A DNA stretch of 64,000 nucleotides from Sphingopyxis sp. LC81 (GTDB taxonomy: Bacteria; Pseudomonadota; Alphaproteobacteria; Sphingomonadales; Sphingomonadaceae). Made by a program: the position numbers and the translations under genes. Below the pieces are notes generated by a model. The model was not told where the DNA came from and made no database searches. It was given only the letters and a program-made list of their open reading frames with translations. This document shows positions 52,876 to 62,122 of the stretch, piece by piece. Position 1 is the first letter of the stretch. Each line of letters opens with the position of its first letter. The stretch covers positions 1 through 64,000 of the forward strand of contig NZ_JNFD01000036.1 in NCBI RefSeq assembly GCF_000756375.1. The letters are read 5' to 3'.

Positions 52876-53142
52876 TCAGTCGGTCACTTTGCGCAGCGAA
52901 AAGGCGAGCAAATTACCATAAGTTTCAAAGATTTCGCCGTCGACTTCATCATCGTCGATGACGATACCCAGCCGGTCTTCCATTTCGGTCAGCACCGTCG
53001 CGACCGCCATCGAATCAAACTCGGGAAGTTCGCCGAACAGCCCGCTGTCCTCGGTCAGCGCCGCAGCGCGCGCTTCGCCGAGTCCAAGCACATCGGCGAG
53101 CAGGGCGCGAAGGGTGGCGTCGACGGTGTTGGCTTCGGTCAT
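52876..53142 (-). CDS. Acyl carrier protein (exosortase-locus)
   Basis: 88 residues from the ATG at 53142, behind an AGGAAAG site. It is a stand-alone ACP: helix-loop-helix, phosphopantetheine serine at Ser44 in 'ELPEFDSMAVATVLTEME', and an acidic second helix ('IVIDDDEVDGEIF'). The 'DSM' site (rather than DSL) is common in dedicated, non-fatty-acid ACPs. It is coupled to the upstream acyltransferase gene by a 4-bp overlap (ATGA), and lies near the acyl-CoA ligase; together they suggest an acyl activation and transfer set. Confidence 0.88.
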   Translation of the reverse strand: MTEANTVDATLRALLADVLGLGEARAAALTEDSGLFGELPEFDSMAVATVLTEMEDRLGIVIDDDEVDGEIFETYGNLLAFSLRKVTD

Positions 53143-54134
53143 GAGTCTTTCCTGAGCAGCGAACGGGCAAATGCCTTCAATGCCGGTCCCCATGCCGCGA
53201 CGCGCGACGGATTGAAAGCCTCGATGCGCCACAGCGGGTCGTGCCGGTTCATCCAGTCGCGCTTGTATCCGTCGTTGCCGGTGCCGAAATCGACGCGCTT
53301 CACGCCGTCGACCTCGATCACATGGCGGAACAATGCGGCCGACAGCAGGGTGCCGGGCGACGCTTTCAGGCTGTCCTCGACATGCGCGAGCTTGTGGATG
53401 AAGGCGGTGCCGTCCTCGACGGTCCAGAACTGCGCGGCGACGGGGATTCCGTCGATACGCGCGATTCCCATGCGCAGGCGTCCGCCATCGCCCTCGCCCT
53501 CGGCAAAGGCGCGCAGCAGTGCGGGGTGGCCTTCTTCAGGCTTCCAGCTCGCGGCATAGATTTGTTCGTAAGCCGCCCAGCTTCCCGGATCGAAATCGGT
53601 GAGCAGCTGAATATCGACGACACCCTTCTTCGCCTTGCGCTGGACGGTATTGCGCAGCGCGCCGGGCCGGCTCGCCCACCAGGCGTCATGGTCCATCTCG
53701 CCAAGGTCGAGCCAGTGGCGATCGCCGGTGGGCGTTTCTTTCACCCACCAGCCCGCAGCGCGGAGTGCGATGGCAAGTTCGGCAGTTTCGGCGACGGGGT
53801 AGAGCGTCAGGCGTGCAGCGTTCCGGCGAAGATCGGCAAAGAGCGCCCTCAAGGCGTCGCTTCGCTCGCCGTCGCCGGCGAAGAGCGGGCGGATCGAAAA
53901 GCTGTACCAATTGGTCAGCCCCGCGAAGTCGCCCGGCTTCTCGACCCGCAGCGGCAGCCATGCCGTCGTCGAACCGGCGCCGCCATGCGCATCGAAACGG
54001 CCCCGGCCGCCAAAGCCATGAGCCTCGAGCAGGTCGAACCACGCCGCGCGGTCGAACGGCGACGCAAAACCGGCCGCGCGCGCTGTGGCGGGCAACCGCT
54101 CATCATTAGCGTGATGTTCACCGTTCCCTTGCAT
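53139..54134 (-). CDS. GNAT/FemAB-like acyltransferase (exosortase-locus)
   Basis: 331 residues from the ATG at 54134. The second half is a FemAB/CelD-type GNAT domain: 'WWASRPGALRNTVQRKAKKG', 'WAAYEQIYAASWKPEEGHPALLRAFA', 'GIPVAAQFWTVEDGTAFIHKLAHVEDSLKASPGTLL' and 'VDFGTGNDGYKRDWM'. It is divergent from the ligase gene at 54170 (35 bp) and overlaps the ACP gene. It probably transfers an acyl or aminoacyl group carried by the ACP; the acceptor is not known. Confidence 0.82.
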   Translation of the reverse strand: MQGNGEHHANDERLPATARAAGFASPFDRAAWFDLLEAHGFGGRGRFDAHGGAGSTTAWLPLRVEKPGDFAGLTNWYSFSIRPLFAGDGERSDALRALFADLRRNAARLTLYPVAETAELAIALRAAGWWVKETPTGDRHWLDLGEMDHDAWWASRPGALRNTVQRKAKKGVVDIQLLTDFDPGSWAAYEQIYAASWKPEEGHPALLRAFAEGEGDGGRLRMGIARIDGIPVAAQFWTVEDGTAFIHKLAHVEDSLKASPGTLLSAALFRHVIEVDGVKRVDFGTGNDGYKRDWMNRHDPLWRIEAFNPSRVAAWGPALKAFARSLLRKDS

Positions 54135-54169
54135 GGTGCCGCCCTCTATCACTCCAGTCCTAACAGCCG

Positions 54170-55702
54170 ATGACCAAAGCCGAAAACACATCTTCCAGGC
54201 CGATCGACCATCTCGCCCGCCGCGGCGCGCCGGATGCGGCTGCGCTGCTGATCGGCGACCGGGTCACGACATATGCCGATCTCGACGCCGGCGTCGGACG
54301 GCTGGCGTCATGGCTGCTCGAACAGGCGGGCGGCCCGGGCGAGCGCGTCGCCAGCTGGAGCGCGAAGACGCGGCTGGCGTGCCTGATGCCGCTCGCCGCG
54401 GCGCGCGCGGGGTTGATCCATGTGCCGGTCAATCCGCTGCTCAAGGGGCCGCAGGTCGCGCATATCCTTTCCGACAGCGGGGCAAAGCTGCTTGTCACCA
54501 ATGGCGCGCGCGCCGAGATGCTTGGCGATGGCCTGCCCGACGAATGTATGGTGCAGGATCTGAAGGTCGGCGAGGAAGTGATTGATTCGAGCGGGCAGGG
54601 GCTGCCCCCGTCGATCGCCGAACCCGACGATCTCGCCGCGATCCTCTATACCAGCGGCTCGACCGGCCGGCCGAAGGGCGTGATGCTCAGCCATGCGAAC
54701 CTGTGGCTCGGTGCCGAAAGCGTCGCCTCCTATCTCAAAATCGTCGCCGATGACCGCGTGCTCGCCGTGCTGCCGCTCAGCTTCGATTATGGCCAGAACC
54801 AGCTGCTTTCGAGCTGGTATGCGGGGGCCGCGGTCGCACCGCTCGATTATCTGACCGCGCGTGACGTCGTGAAAGCGGTGGCGCGGCACAAGGCGACGAC
54901 GCTCGCGGGCGTGCCGCCGCTCTGGGTCCAACTCGTCGAAGCCGAATGGCCTGCCGACGCCGCGGCGCATTTGAAACGGCTGACCAACAGCGGCGGCGCG
55001 CTCACGCCGTCGCTGATCGACGCGATGCGCAGCACATTCCCCGAGGCCGACATCTATCCGATGTACGGGCTAACCGAGGCGTTTCGTTCGACCTACCTCG
55101 ACCCGAAATTCGTCGCCGACCATCCGACCTCGATGGGCCGCGCGATCCCGCATGCCGAAATTTTGGTGTGCCGGCCCGACGGTACGATCACCGCCGACGA
55201 GGAACCCGGCGAACTCGTCCATTGCGGCCCGCTCGTCGCCAAGGGCTATTGGCGGGACGAGGAACGTAGCGCGCAGCGTTTCAAACCCGCGCCGCGTGCG
55301 TCCGAATATGGCGGGATGGCGGTGTGGTCGGGCGACACGGTGCGCCGCGACGCCAATCATCTCCTCTATTTCGTCGGCCGCGACGATGCGATGATCAAGA
55401 CCGCGGGCAACCGCGTCAGCCCGACCGAGGTCGAGGATGTCGCGGTCGCGTCGGGGCTGATCTACGAAGCCGTTGCGTTCGGCGTGCCCGATGCGCGGCT
55501 CGGCGCCGCGATCATCCTCATCGTGCGCGGCAAGGATGGCGTCACCGACGAGGAAGGGCTTTCGGGCTATCTTCGCCAGAATCTCCCCAATTTCATGCAG
55601 CCGCAGGCGATCGAATGGCGCGACGCCTTGCCGCGCAATCCCAATGGCAAGCTCGACCGGGTGGCGATTGCCGCCGATTGGACCAAGGAGTTGACGGCAT
55701 GA
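54170..55702 (+). CDS. Acyl-CoA ligase, exosortase A system-associated
   Basis: 510 residues of the ANL (adenylating) family. The P-loop 'AAILYTSGSTGRPKGVMLSH', 'YPMYGLTEAFRSTYLDP' and the hinge region 'YFVGRDDAMIKTAGNRVSPTEVE' are clear. The catalytic Lys is near the end in 'LPRNPNGKLDRVAI'. It activates an acid as acyl-AMP for loading on CoA or on the nearby ACP. It is coupled by ATGA to the decarboxylase gene. The acid is unknown. Confidence 0.9.
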   Translation: MTKAENTSSRPIDHLARRGAPDAAALLIGDRVTTYADLDAGVGRLASWLLEQAGGPGERVASWSAKTRLACLMPLAAARAGLIHVPVNPLLKGPQVAHILSDSGAKLLVTNGARAEMLGDGLPDECMVQDLKVGEEVIDSSGQGLPPSIAEPDDLAAILYTSGSTGRPKGVMLSHANLWLGAESVASYLKIVADDRVLAVLPLSFDYGQNQLLSSWYAGAAVAPLDYLTARDVVKAVARHKATTLAGVPPLWVQLVEAEWPADAAAHLKRLTNSGGALTPSLIDAMRSTFPEADIYPMYGLTEAFRSTYLDPKFVADHPTSMGRAIPHAEILVCRPDGTITADEEPGELVHCGPLVAKGYWRDEERSAQRFKPAPRASEYGGMAVWSGDTVRRDANHLLYFVGRDDAMIKTAGNRVSPTEVEDVAVASGLIYEAVAFGVPDARLGAAIILIVRGKDGVTDEEGLSGYLRQNLPNFMQPQAIEWRDALPRNPNGKLDRVAIAADWTKELTA

Positions 55703-56928
55703 AGCCCCATGGTCCGATCCCGCCCGGCTTCCGCGCCGATGTCAGCGGGATGTTGCTCATCGGCGGCGACCGCGCCGAGGCGCTCGCCGACGTCGCGGGC
55801 GACACCCCGCTGTTCGCCTATGACAGCGCGATGCTCACCGCGCGCGTCGCCGAATGGCGCGCCGCGATGCCAACCGGGGTCCAGCTGCATTATGCGATGA
55901 AGGCGAACCCCTATGCGCCTTTGCTCGCCTTCATGGCGCGGCTGGTCGACGGGTTCGACGTCGCCTCGGGCGGCGAACTGAAAGCCGCGCTCGCCAGCGG
56001 GATGCCGGCGGGCGACATCAGCTTTGCCGGACCCGGCAAACGCGACCGCGAACTCGAAGCGACGATCACCGCCGGCGCGACGCTCAACCTCGAATCCGCG
56101 GGCGAGGCCGAACGAGCGCTGTCGATCGCCGAGCATCTCGGCCTCACACCCAGCCTCGCGGTGCGCGTCAATCCCGACTTCGACCTCAAGGGGTCGGGCA
56201 TGAAAATGGGCGGCGGCGCCAAGCCGTTCGGGGTCGATGCCGCCGAGGTTCCGGCGCTCGTCCGGCGCCTGATGGACGCCGGTGCCGACTGGCAGGGTTT
56301 TCATATTTTTGCGGGATCGCAGGCGCTGGACGCCGCGGCCATCGCCGAGACGCAGGCGCAGACGGTGGCGCTCGCGGCGCGGCTCGCGAACGAGATCGGG
56401 GAGACCCCGCCGCTCGTCAATCTTGGTGGCGGCATGGGCGTGCCCTATTTCCCCGGCGACAAGCCGGTCGATGTCGCCGCGGTCGGGGCGGCGCTCGGCG
56501 AGACGCTGGCGGCGCGCGATCCGGTGCTTGCAAAGAGCCATTTCGCGATGGAGCTCGGCCGCTGGCTCGTCGCCGAGGCGGGCGTCTATCTGACCCGCAT
56601 CGTTGACCGGAAGACCAGCCATGGCGAAACCTTCCTCGTCACCGACGGCGGCCTCCACCACCAGCTCGCCGCGAGCGGCAATTTCGGCACCGTGATCCGC
56701 CGCAATTATCCGATCGCGGTCGCGGGCGCCTTCGGCGCCGAGGCCGAAGAGACGGTATCGGTCGTCGGCTGCCTCTGCACCCCGCTCGACCGCCTCGGCG
56801 ACCAGGTCGCGCTGCCGCGCGCCGAGGTCGGCGACCTGATCGCGATCTTCCTCGCCGGAGCCTATGGTGCGAGCGCCAGCCCCGCGACCTTTCTGGGGCA
56901 GGGGCCGGCGCGCGAAATGCTCGTCTGA
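55699..56928 (+). CDS. PLP-dependent decarboxylase, exosortase A system-associated
   Basis: 409 residues from the ATG at 55699, overlapping the ligase stop by 4 bp. It is a fold-type III decarboxylase (ornithine/diaminopimelate class): PLP Lys68 in 'VQLHYAMKANPYAPLL', 'GFDVASGGELKAAL', 'LVNLGGGMGVPY' for phosphate binding, and the C-terminal active-site Cys in 'VVGCLCTPLDRL'. It is usual in exosortase A gene sets, where it may provide an amine. It ends 173 bp before the export genes. Confidence 0.9.
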   Translation: MKPHGPIPPGFRADVSGMLLIGGDRAEALADVAGDTPLFAYDSAMLTARVAEWRAAMPTGVQLHYAMKANPYAPLLAFMARLVDGFDVASGGELKAALASGMPAGDISFAGPGKRDRELEATITAGATLNLESAGEAERALSIAEHLGLTPSLAVRVNPDFDLKGSGMKMGGGAKPFGVDAAEVPALVRRLMDAGADWQGFHIFAGSQALDAAAIAETQAQTVALAARLANEIGETPPLVNLGGGMGVPYFPGDKPVDVAAVGAALGETLAARDPVLAKSHFAMELGRWLVAEAGVYLTRIVDRKTSHGETFLVTDGGLHHQLAASGNFGTVIRRNYPIAVAGAFGAEAEETVSVVGCLCTPLDRLGDQVALPRAEVGDLIAIFLAGAYGASASPATFLGQGPAREMLV

Positions 56929-56980
56929 TACGCCTGAATCTGTTCCTTATCGGGACATCTTCCGACAAGCGCGGTCCAAA

Positions 56981-57001
56981 CTTAGTTCAATACTAACATT
57001 A
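56981..57001. promoter_or_regulatory. AT-rich region with short inverted repeat before export operon
   Basis: CTTAGTTCAATACTAACATT includes the inverted repeat TTAGT-TCAAT-ACTAA and an AT-rich stretch unusual for this genome. A promoter or operator for the operon starting at 57102 may lie here; no clear -35/-10 pair was found. Confidence 0.3.
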
Positions 57002-57101
57002 TGTTCACCCTTTTCGAGCAATGGCGGAAGCTGACGCAATGGCTGTCGCCGCGGAGTTTCCGGACCGCGGTTCCCCTGACGGCTCGAAAGGTTGATGGAT
57101 T

Positions 57102-57758
57102 ATGGCTTCGTTCCCCTCGCTCCGCATCGCGCGCACCGCGCTCGTTTCGGGCATCGCCGCGACCGCGCTGACGGGCTGCATGGGCGCCGGCGGTAACGCG
57201 CCGCAACTGCCGAGCGCGAACTTCGTCCAGAACCAGGAAGGGCCGGGCGAGGAATATATCATCGGCCCGCTCGACGAGCTTCAGATCTTCGTGTGGCGCA
57301 ACCCCGAACTCGGCGGCAAGGTGCAGGTGCGCCCCGACGGCCGCATCACCACCCCGCTGATCACCGACATGCCCGCGGTGGGGAAAACCCCCACGATGCT
57401 GCAACAGGACCTCAAGCTCCAGCTCAGCCAATATATCACCGACCCGATCGTCAGCGTGATCGTCACCAGCTTCAACAGCACCTTCTCGCAGCAGGTGCGC
57501 GTCGTCGGCGCGACCGAAAAGCCCGCGTCGATCCCGTTCCGCGCCAACATGACCGTGCTCGACGCAATGATTGCAGTCGGCGGTCTCGGCGAATATGCCG
57601 CTGGAAACAAAGCGCGACTCGTCCGCTTCGACAAGGGCAGCGGCAAGCAGCAGGAGTTCGGCCTGCGGCTTAATGACCTGATCAAGCGCGGCGATATCAA
57701 AGCGAACGTGCGGCTGCAGCCCGGCGATGTGATCATCATCCCCGAAAGCATGTTCTGA
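57102..57758 (+). CDS. Polysaccharide export lipoprotein (XrtA-type, Wza-like)
   Basis: 218 residues. The lipobox L-T-G-C closes a signal peptide (residues 1-28), so it should be anchored in the outer membrane. The polysaccharide-biosynthesis/export domain follows (PES): 'EEYIIGPLDELQIFVWRNPELGGKVQVRPDGRITTPLITDMPAVGKT', 'QQDLKLQLSQYITDPIVSVIV' and a SLBB-type region. It should form the export channel. It begins the export operon, with the chain-length gene 48 bp downstream. Confidence 0.93.
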   Translation: MASFPSLRIARTALVSGIAATALTGCMGAGGNAPQLPSANFVQNQEGPGEEYIIGPLDELQIFVWRNPELGGKVQVRPDGRITTPLITDMPAVGKTPTMLQQDLKLQLSQYITDPIVSVIVTSFNSTFSQQVRVVGATEKPASIPFRANMTVLDAMIAVGGLGEYAAGNKARLVRFDKGSGKQQEFGLRLNDLIKRGDIKANVRLQPGDVIIIPESMF

Positions 57759-57806
57759 TATCGACCGGCCGCCACCCACCCATCTCCCAAGGATAGATTG
57801 CGAGCG

Positions 57807-59348
57807 ATGACCAGCCTTTACGACGAATTCAGGGTAGCGCTGCACAGCGTCTGGACGCGCCGGTGGCTCGTGCTGGCGGTGGCGTGGGGCATCTGCATCC
57901 TCGGCTGGCTCGCGATCGCGTCGATCCCCAACCGTTATGACAGCCGCGCGCGGCTGCTCGTCGACGTCAACGAAATCCTGCCCGACGACGCGCAGATCGG
58001 CGGCGGACGCCCGCAGATCGACCAGATCCGCGAAACGCTGACCAGCGCGCGCAACATGGAAAAGGTCGCTGCGACGACCGGCCTGCTGCCCGCCGGCGCG
58101 AACGAACGCGAAAAGGCCGGCGCGGTCGGCATGCTGCAAAAGAGCATCAAGGTCATCCCGCAGCAGGACAATATCTTCGAAATCACCTCGAGCGTCGCGG
58201 TCGGCAGCCTCTCGGACGCCGACAATGCCAAGCTCGCCTCGGGCGTGCTCGATAGCCTGATTACTGTGTTCCGTGACGACCAGCTGCGCGGCGGCCGGAT
58301 GAACGCGCGCGAGGGCCTGAAATTCCTCGACGCCCAGATCGCCGACCGCGAAAAGGCGCTGCGCGAGGTCGAAGCGCGCCGCGCCGCGTTCGAGGCGCAG
58401 AATATCGGCCTGATCCCCGGTGGCAGCGGGTCGCCGGCGCAGCGCGTCGAAGCCGCGCGAGCCGAACTCGGCCAGATCGATTCGCAGCTCGTGTCGGCGC
58501 AGGCGCAGCTCGCGGCGGCCAACGGCCAGCTCTCCTCGACCCCCGCGACGATCAACATCCCGGGCATGGGCAGCGTCGGCGGCGGCGTCGCGCGCCAGCA
58601 GCTTGCCGGCGCGCAGAATGAACTCTCGTCGATGCGCGCGCGCGGGCTGACCGACGCGCACCCCGACGTCATCGCGCTGAAAAGCCAGATCGCCTCGCTG
58701 AAGGCCATGGCCGACCGCGAAGGCGCGGGCGGCGGTGGCGGCGGCAATTCGCAGAACCCCGCCTATGCCTCGCTGTCGGCGATGCGCGCCGAGCGGCAGG
58801 CGACGGTCAGCGCGCTGTCGTCGCGCAAGGCGCAGCTCACCGGCGACATCGCGAAGATCACCTCGCAGCAGATCCAGAATCCCGGCATCGCGGCCGAATA
58901 CGACCGGATCAACGGCGAATATACCGCGTTCAAGGCGCAGTATGACAAATTGCTCGCGCAGCGCGAGCAGGTCCGCATGCGCGGTGAGGTGCAGACCGAA
59001 ACCGACGCGATCAAGATCGAACTGCTCGATCCGCCGTCGAAACCGACGAGCCCCGCGGCGCCCAACCGGCCCTTGTTCCTGACGCTCGTGCTGCTCGCGG
59101 GCATCGGCGGGGGTGGCGGCGCGGCGTTCGGTCTCGGTCAGGTGCGCACCAGCTATGCGACCGCGGCGAAGCTCGAACGCGCCAGCGGCCTGCCGGTGAT
59201 CGGATCGATCACCGAAGTCGTGACGCCCGACCGCCATCTCGACCGGCGCAAGAAACTCGTCTGGCTGGCGAGCGGTGGGGGCGCGCTCGTCGGGCTCTAC
59301 GCCTTGCTGCTGGTCGCCGAATTCATCCAACGCGGCATGGTTGCGTGA
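57807..59348 (+). CDS. Polysaccharide chain-length determinant (Wzz-like, XrtA-associated)
   Basis: 513 residues from the ATG at 57807; an in-frame TTG at 57798 lies closer to the AAGGA site, and the start is not certain. Two membrane helices frame the protein: about 22-42 and near 420-445, with a third hydrophobic stretch at the C-terminus. Between them lies a long coiled periplasmic part (Ala/Gln/Glu-rich, 'AQLAAANGQL', 'QIASLKAMADREG') that contains the Gly-rich loop 'GAGGGGGGNSQNPAY'. The final part has the Pro-rich 'DPPSKPTSPAAPNRP'. Such proteins control polymer length with the kinase encoded next. Its stop overlaps the frame of the next gene. Confidence 0.88.
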   Translation: MTSLYDEFRVALHSVWTRRWLVLAVAWGICILGWLAIASIPNRYDSRARLLVDVNEILPDDAQIGGGRPQIDQIRETLTSARNMEKVAATTGLLPAGANEREKAGAVGMLQKSIKVIPQQDNIFEITSSVAVGSLSDADNAKLASGVLDSLITVFRDDQLRGGRMNAREGLKFLDAQIADREKALREVEARRAAFEAQNIGLIPGGSGSPAQRVEAARAELGQIDSQLVSAQAQLAAANGQLSSTPATINIPGMGSVGGGVARQQLAGAQNELSSMRARGLTDAHPDVIALKSQIASLKAMADREGAGGGGGGNSQNPAYASLSAMRAERQATVSALSSRKAQLTGDIAKITSQQIQNPGIAAEYDRINGEYTAFKAQYDKLLAQREQVRMRGEVQTETDAIKIELLDPPSKPTSPAAPNRPLFLTLVLLAGIGGGGGAAFGLGQVRTSYATAAKLERASGLPVIGSITEVVTPDRHLDRRKKLVWLASGGGALVGLYALLLVAEFIQRGMVA

Positions 59349-59362
59349 CGGGGGACGATGAC

Positions 59363-60388
59363 ATGAACGACCAACGCAAAGTCAAGCGCCCGCCCTCGCT
59401 CCTCGAACGCGCGGCCGACATGTTCGGTCTCGATCCCGCGGCCAATGCGCCGACGATCGACGTCTCGAAGCTGCCGCCCGAAGCGCCCAAAAAGGCGAAG
59501 ACGGCCAAGCAGGAACCCGCCGCGGAAGCGCCGCAGCCTGAAATCCTCGATCCCGTCGTCGAGGCGGCACTCGCTGTCGAGGCCGCGCCCGCCGCGCCCA
59601 AGCCGTCGCCGCGCAAGGACGTCGCCAAGGCCGCGCCCGCCGTCGTCCCGACGCGGCAGGGAACGATCGACCGCGCGCGCCTCGCCTCGCGCGGCATGAT
59701 CGTGCCCGGCACCCCGGTGACCGGCATTTCCGAAGAATATCGCATCGTGAAGCGCGAGCTGATCCGCAATTTCGGCGGCAGCGGCAATCGCCCGATCCTG
59801 CCGCGCGGCCACCGCGTGCTGATCGCGTCGGCGAACCCGGGTGAGGGCAAGACCTTCTCGGCGGTCAACCTCGCGCTCAGCCTCGCGGTCGAGGCCGATC
59901 ACGACGTGCTGCTGATCGACGCCGACATCGCGAAGCCGAGCGTGCTCGAAGCGCTCGGGCTCGACGACGGCCCCGGCCTGATGGACGCGCTCGCCGATCC
60001 GCACCTGCCGCTCGGCGACTGCCTGATCCAGACCGACATTCCCGGCCTGAAAGTCATGCCCACAGGCACCGGGCATATGCACGACACCGAACTCCTCGCG
60101 TCGGCGCGGACCGAGGCTTTGCTCGCGCAGCTCGAACAGGGCGCGCCGGGCCGCATCCTCATCATCGATTCGCCGCCGGTGCTCGCGGCGTCGCCCGCGG
60201 CGGTGCTCGCGGGGCATGTCGGGCAGACGATCATGGTCGTACGCGCCGACGAAACGCTCGAATCGGCGCTGCGCGACGCGATCGGCCTGATGGGCGCGTG
60301 TCCGCACATCCAGCTGCTCCTCAACGGGGTCAAATTCTCGCCGGGCGGCCGCCGCTTCGGCACTTATTACGGACAGGGAGGCGCGTGA
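59363..60388 (+). CDS. XrtA-associated tyrosine autokinase (BY-kinase)
   Basis: 341 residues from the ATG at 59363, with a GGGGGA site; the GTG at 59345 is too far in front of it. The N-terminal 120 residues are Pro/Ala-rich and probably disordered. The kinase domain follows: Walker A 'SANPGEGKTFSAVN', A' 'DVLLIDADIAKPSV', and Walker B 'RILIIDSPPVL'. The C-terminus 'FGTYYGQGGA' carries only two tyrosines, a short Tyr-cluster. It phosphorylates itself and governs polymerisation through the Wzz-like partner. Confidence 0.92.
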   Translation: MNDQRKVKRPPSLLERAADMFGLDPAANAPTIDVSKLPPEAPKKAKTAKQEPAAEAPQPEILDPVVEAALAVEAAPAAPKPSPRKDVAKAAPAVVPTRQGTIDRARLASRGMIVPGTPVTGISEEYRIVKRELIRNFGGSGNRPILPRGHRVLIASANPGEGKTFSAVNLALSLAVEADHDVLLIDADIAKPSVLEALGLDDGPGLMDALADPHLPLGDCLIQTDIPGLKVMPTGTGHMHDTELLASARTEALLAQLEQGAPGRILIIDSPPVLAASPAAVLAGHVGQTIMVVRADETLESALRDAIGLMGACPHIQLLLNGVKFSPGGRRFGTYYGQGGA

Positions 60389-62100
60389 TGCGCACGGCGA
60401 CCACCATGCGTCATGGGGCGACGCTGGCGGCCCTCTTGCTCGCCGGGACGGCGACGGGCGCGCACGCCCAATTTTCGGGCGATCCCGGAACGGGCAGCGG
60501 CAACGCGCCCGCGGCCGGCGCGCCCGCATCCGAAGGCCGTGCGGCGAAGCGCGCCGAAGGGCGCCGGTCGCAGCGGCAGGTCGACGTCAGCCCCTATCTC
60601 GAAATCGGCCAGGTCTTGACCGCCGACCTCAAGAACGGCGGCGATGTCCTCACCTATACGAACCTTGCGGTCGGCATCGACGCGTCGATCGTGACGAACC
60701 GCGCCGAACTCGCGGGCACGCTGCGCTACGAACATAATATCGGATGGAATGGCGGCCTCGGCGATTCGGACACGATCAGCGGCCTCGCCCGCGGACGGAT
60801 CGAGGCCGCGCGCGGCCTCAATCTCGAAGGCGGCGCGCTCGCCACCCGCTCGCGCGCCGACGGGCAGGGCGCCGCGAGCGGTCTGTTGATCGGCGACGCC
60901 AGCAACGTCGCGAACCTCTATTCGCTCTATGCTGGCCCGACCTTCGCGCGCCGCATCGCCGGGCTCGACGTCGGCGCCGGCTATCGCTTTGGCTATACCA
61001 AGGTCGATGTGGACCAGCCCCCGATCCTCTCGCCGGGCGCGCAGCCGCAGGATATTTTCGACAGCTCGACGAACCATGTCGCATGGGCCAGCGTCGGCGC
61101 GCGGCCGGGCGACCTGCCGTTCGGATGGCAGGTGTCGGGCGGGTACGAGCGCGAGGATGCGAGCCAGCTCGACCAGCGCTACGAGGGTAAATATGCCCGC
61201 GCCGATGTGACGGTGCCGATCGGCCCGACCGTCGCGCTGCTCGGCGGCGTCGGTTACGAGGATATCGAGATCGGCCAGCGCAATCCGGTGGTCGACGCCA
61301 ATGGCGTCCCGGTGCGCGATGCCAGCGGCCGCTTCATCACCGACAAATCGACCCCGCGCCAGCTTTCGTTCGATACCGACGGGCTGATCTGGGACGCCGG
61401 CGTGATGTGGCAGCCGAGCCGCCGCACATCGCTTACGGCAAGAGTCGGCCGCCGCTATGGCGATACCATCTACACCGGCAGCTTCACCTATCGCGCCGAT
61501 CATGCGACCTCGATCCAGGTCGGCGTCTATGACGGGCTGTCGAGCTTCGGCCGCGGCCTGTCGGGCGGGCTTGCCGCGCTGCCGACGCAATTCGACCCGA
61601 TCCGCAATCCGATCAGCGGCGACATCAATCCGTGCGTCTTCGGCCAGCAGGGCGGCGGCTGCCTCAGCAACCAGCTCGGCAACGCGACCTCGGCGCAATA
61701 TCGCAGCCGCGGCGTGCAGGCGACTTTGTCGTCGCGCTTCGCCGGCTGGAGCTACGGCGTCGGCCTCGGTTACGACCGGCGTAAGCTGCTCGCGCCCTTG
61801 CTGTCGCCGATCGGCAGCCTCAACGGCATCAAGGACGAGAATTATTATCTCTTCGTCTCGGCGGCGCGTCAGCTCGACGTCGATTCGGACCTCTCGCTGT
61901 CGGGTTACGTCAATTATTTCGACAATGGCGCGCCGGGCGCCAGCGACGTCCAGTCGGCCGGCCTGACCACATCCTATTCGCGGCGCTTCTGGCGCGGCCT
62001 CACGGGGACCGCGGCGGCCAGCCTCAACGCCTTCGACCAAGAAGGCTTCAACAGTCAGCTTATCGGTTCAGCTTTGGTGGGACTTCGTTACAACTTCTGA
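60388..62100 (+). CDS. XrtA-system outer-membrane barrel protein
   Basis: 570 residues from the ATG at 60388, overlapping the kinase stop (TGATG) and with a GGGAGG site. The signal peptide ends at about residue 27 (A-H-A before Gln). The body is a series of amphipathic beta strands with short turns, and the protein ends in Phe (LVGLRYNF), the outer-membrane insertion signal. The pattern fits the PEP-CTERM-system outer-membrane proteins of exosortase loci. A role in polymer export or secretion is an inference. Confidence 0.88.
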   Translation: MRTATTMRHGATLAALLLAGTATGAHAQFSGDPGTGSGNAPAAGAPASEGRAAKRAEGRRSQRQVDVSPYLEIGQVLTADLKNGGDVLTYTNLAVGIDASIVTNRAELAGTLRYEHNIGWNGGLGDSDTISGLARGRIEAARGLNLEGGALATRSRADGQGAASGLLIGDASNVANLYSLYAGPTFARRIAGLDVGAGYRFGYTKVDVDQPPILSPGAQPQDIFDSSTNHVAWASVGARPGDLPFGWQVSGGYEREDASQLDQRYEGKYARADVTVPIGPTVALLGGVGYEDIEIGQRNPVVDANGVPVRDASGRFITDKSTPRQLSFDTDGLIWDAGVMWQPSRRTSLTARVGRRYGDTIYTGSFTYRADHATSIQVGVYDGLSSFGRGLSGGLAALPTQFDPIRNPISGDINPCVFGQQGGGCLSNQLGNATSAQYRSRGVQATLSSRFAGWSYGVGLGYDRRKLLAPLLSPIGSLNGIKDENYYLFVSAARQLDVDSDLSLSGYVNYFDNGAPGASDVQSAGLTTSYSRRFWRGLTGTAAASLNAFDQEGFNSQLIGSALVGLRYNF

Positions 62101-62122
62101 CCAAGCAACGGGAATTTTTGCG

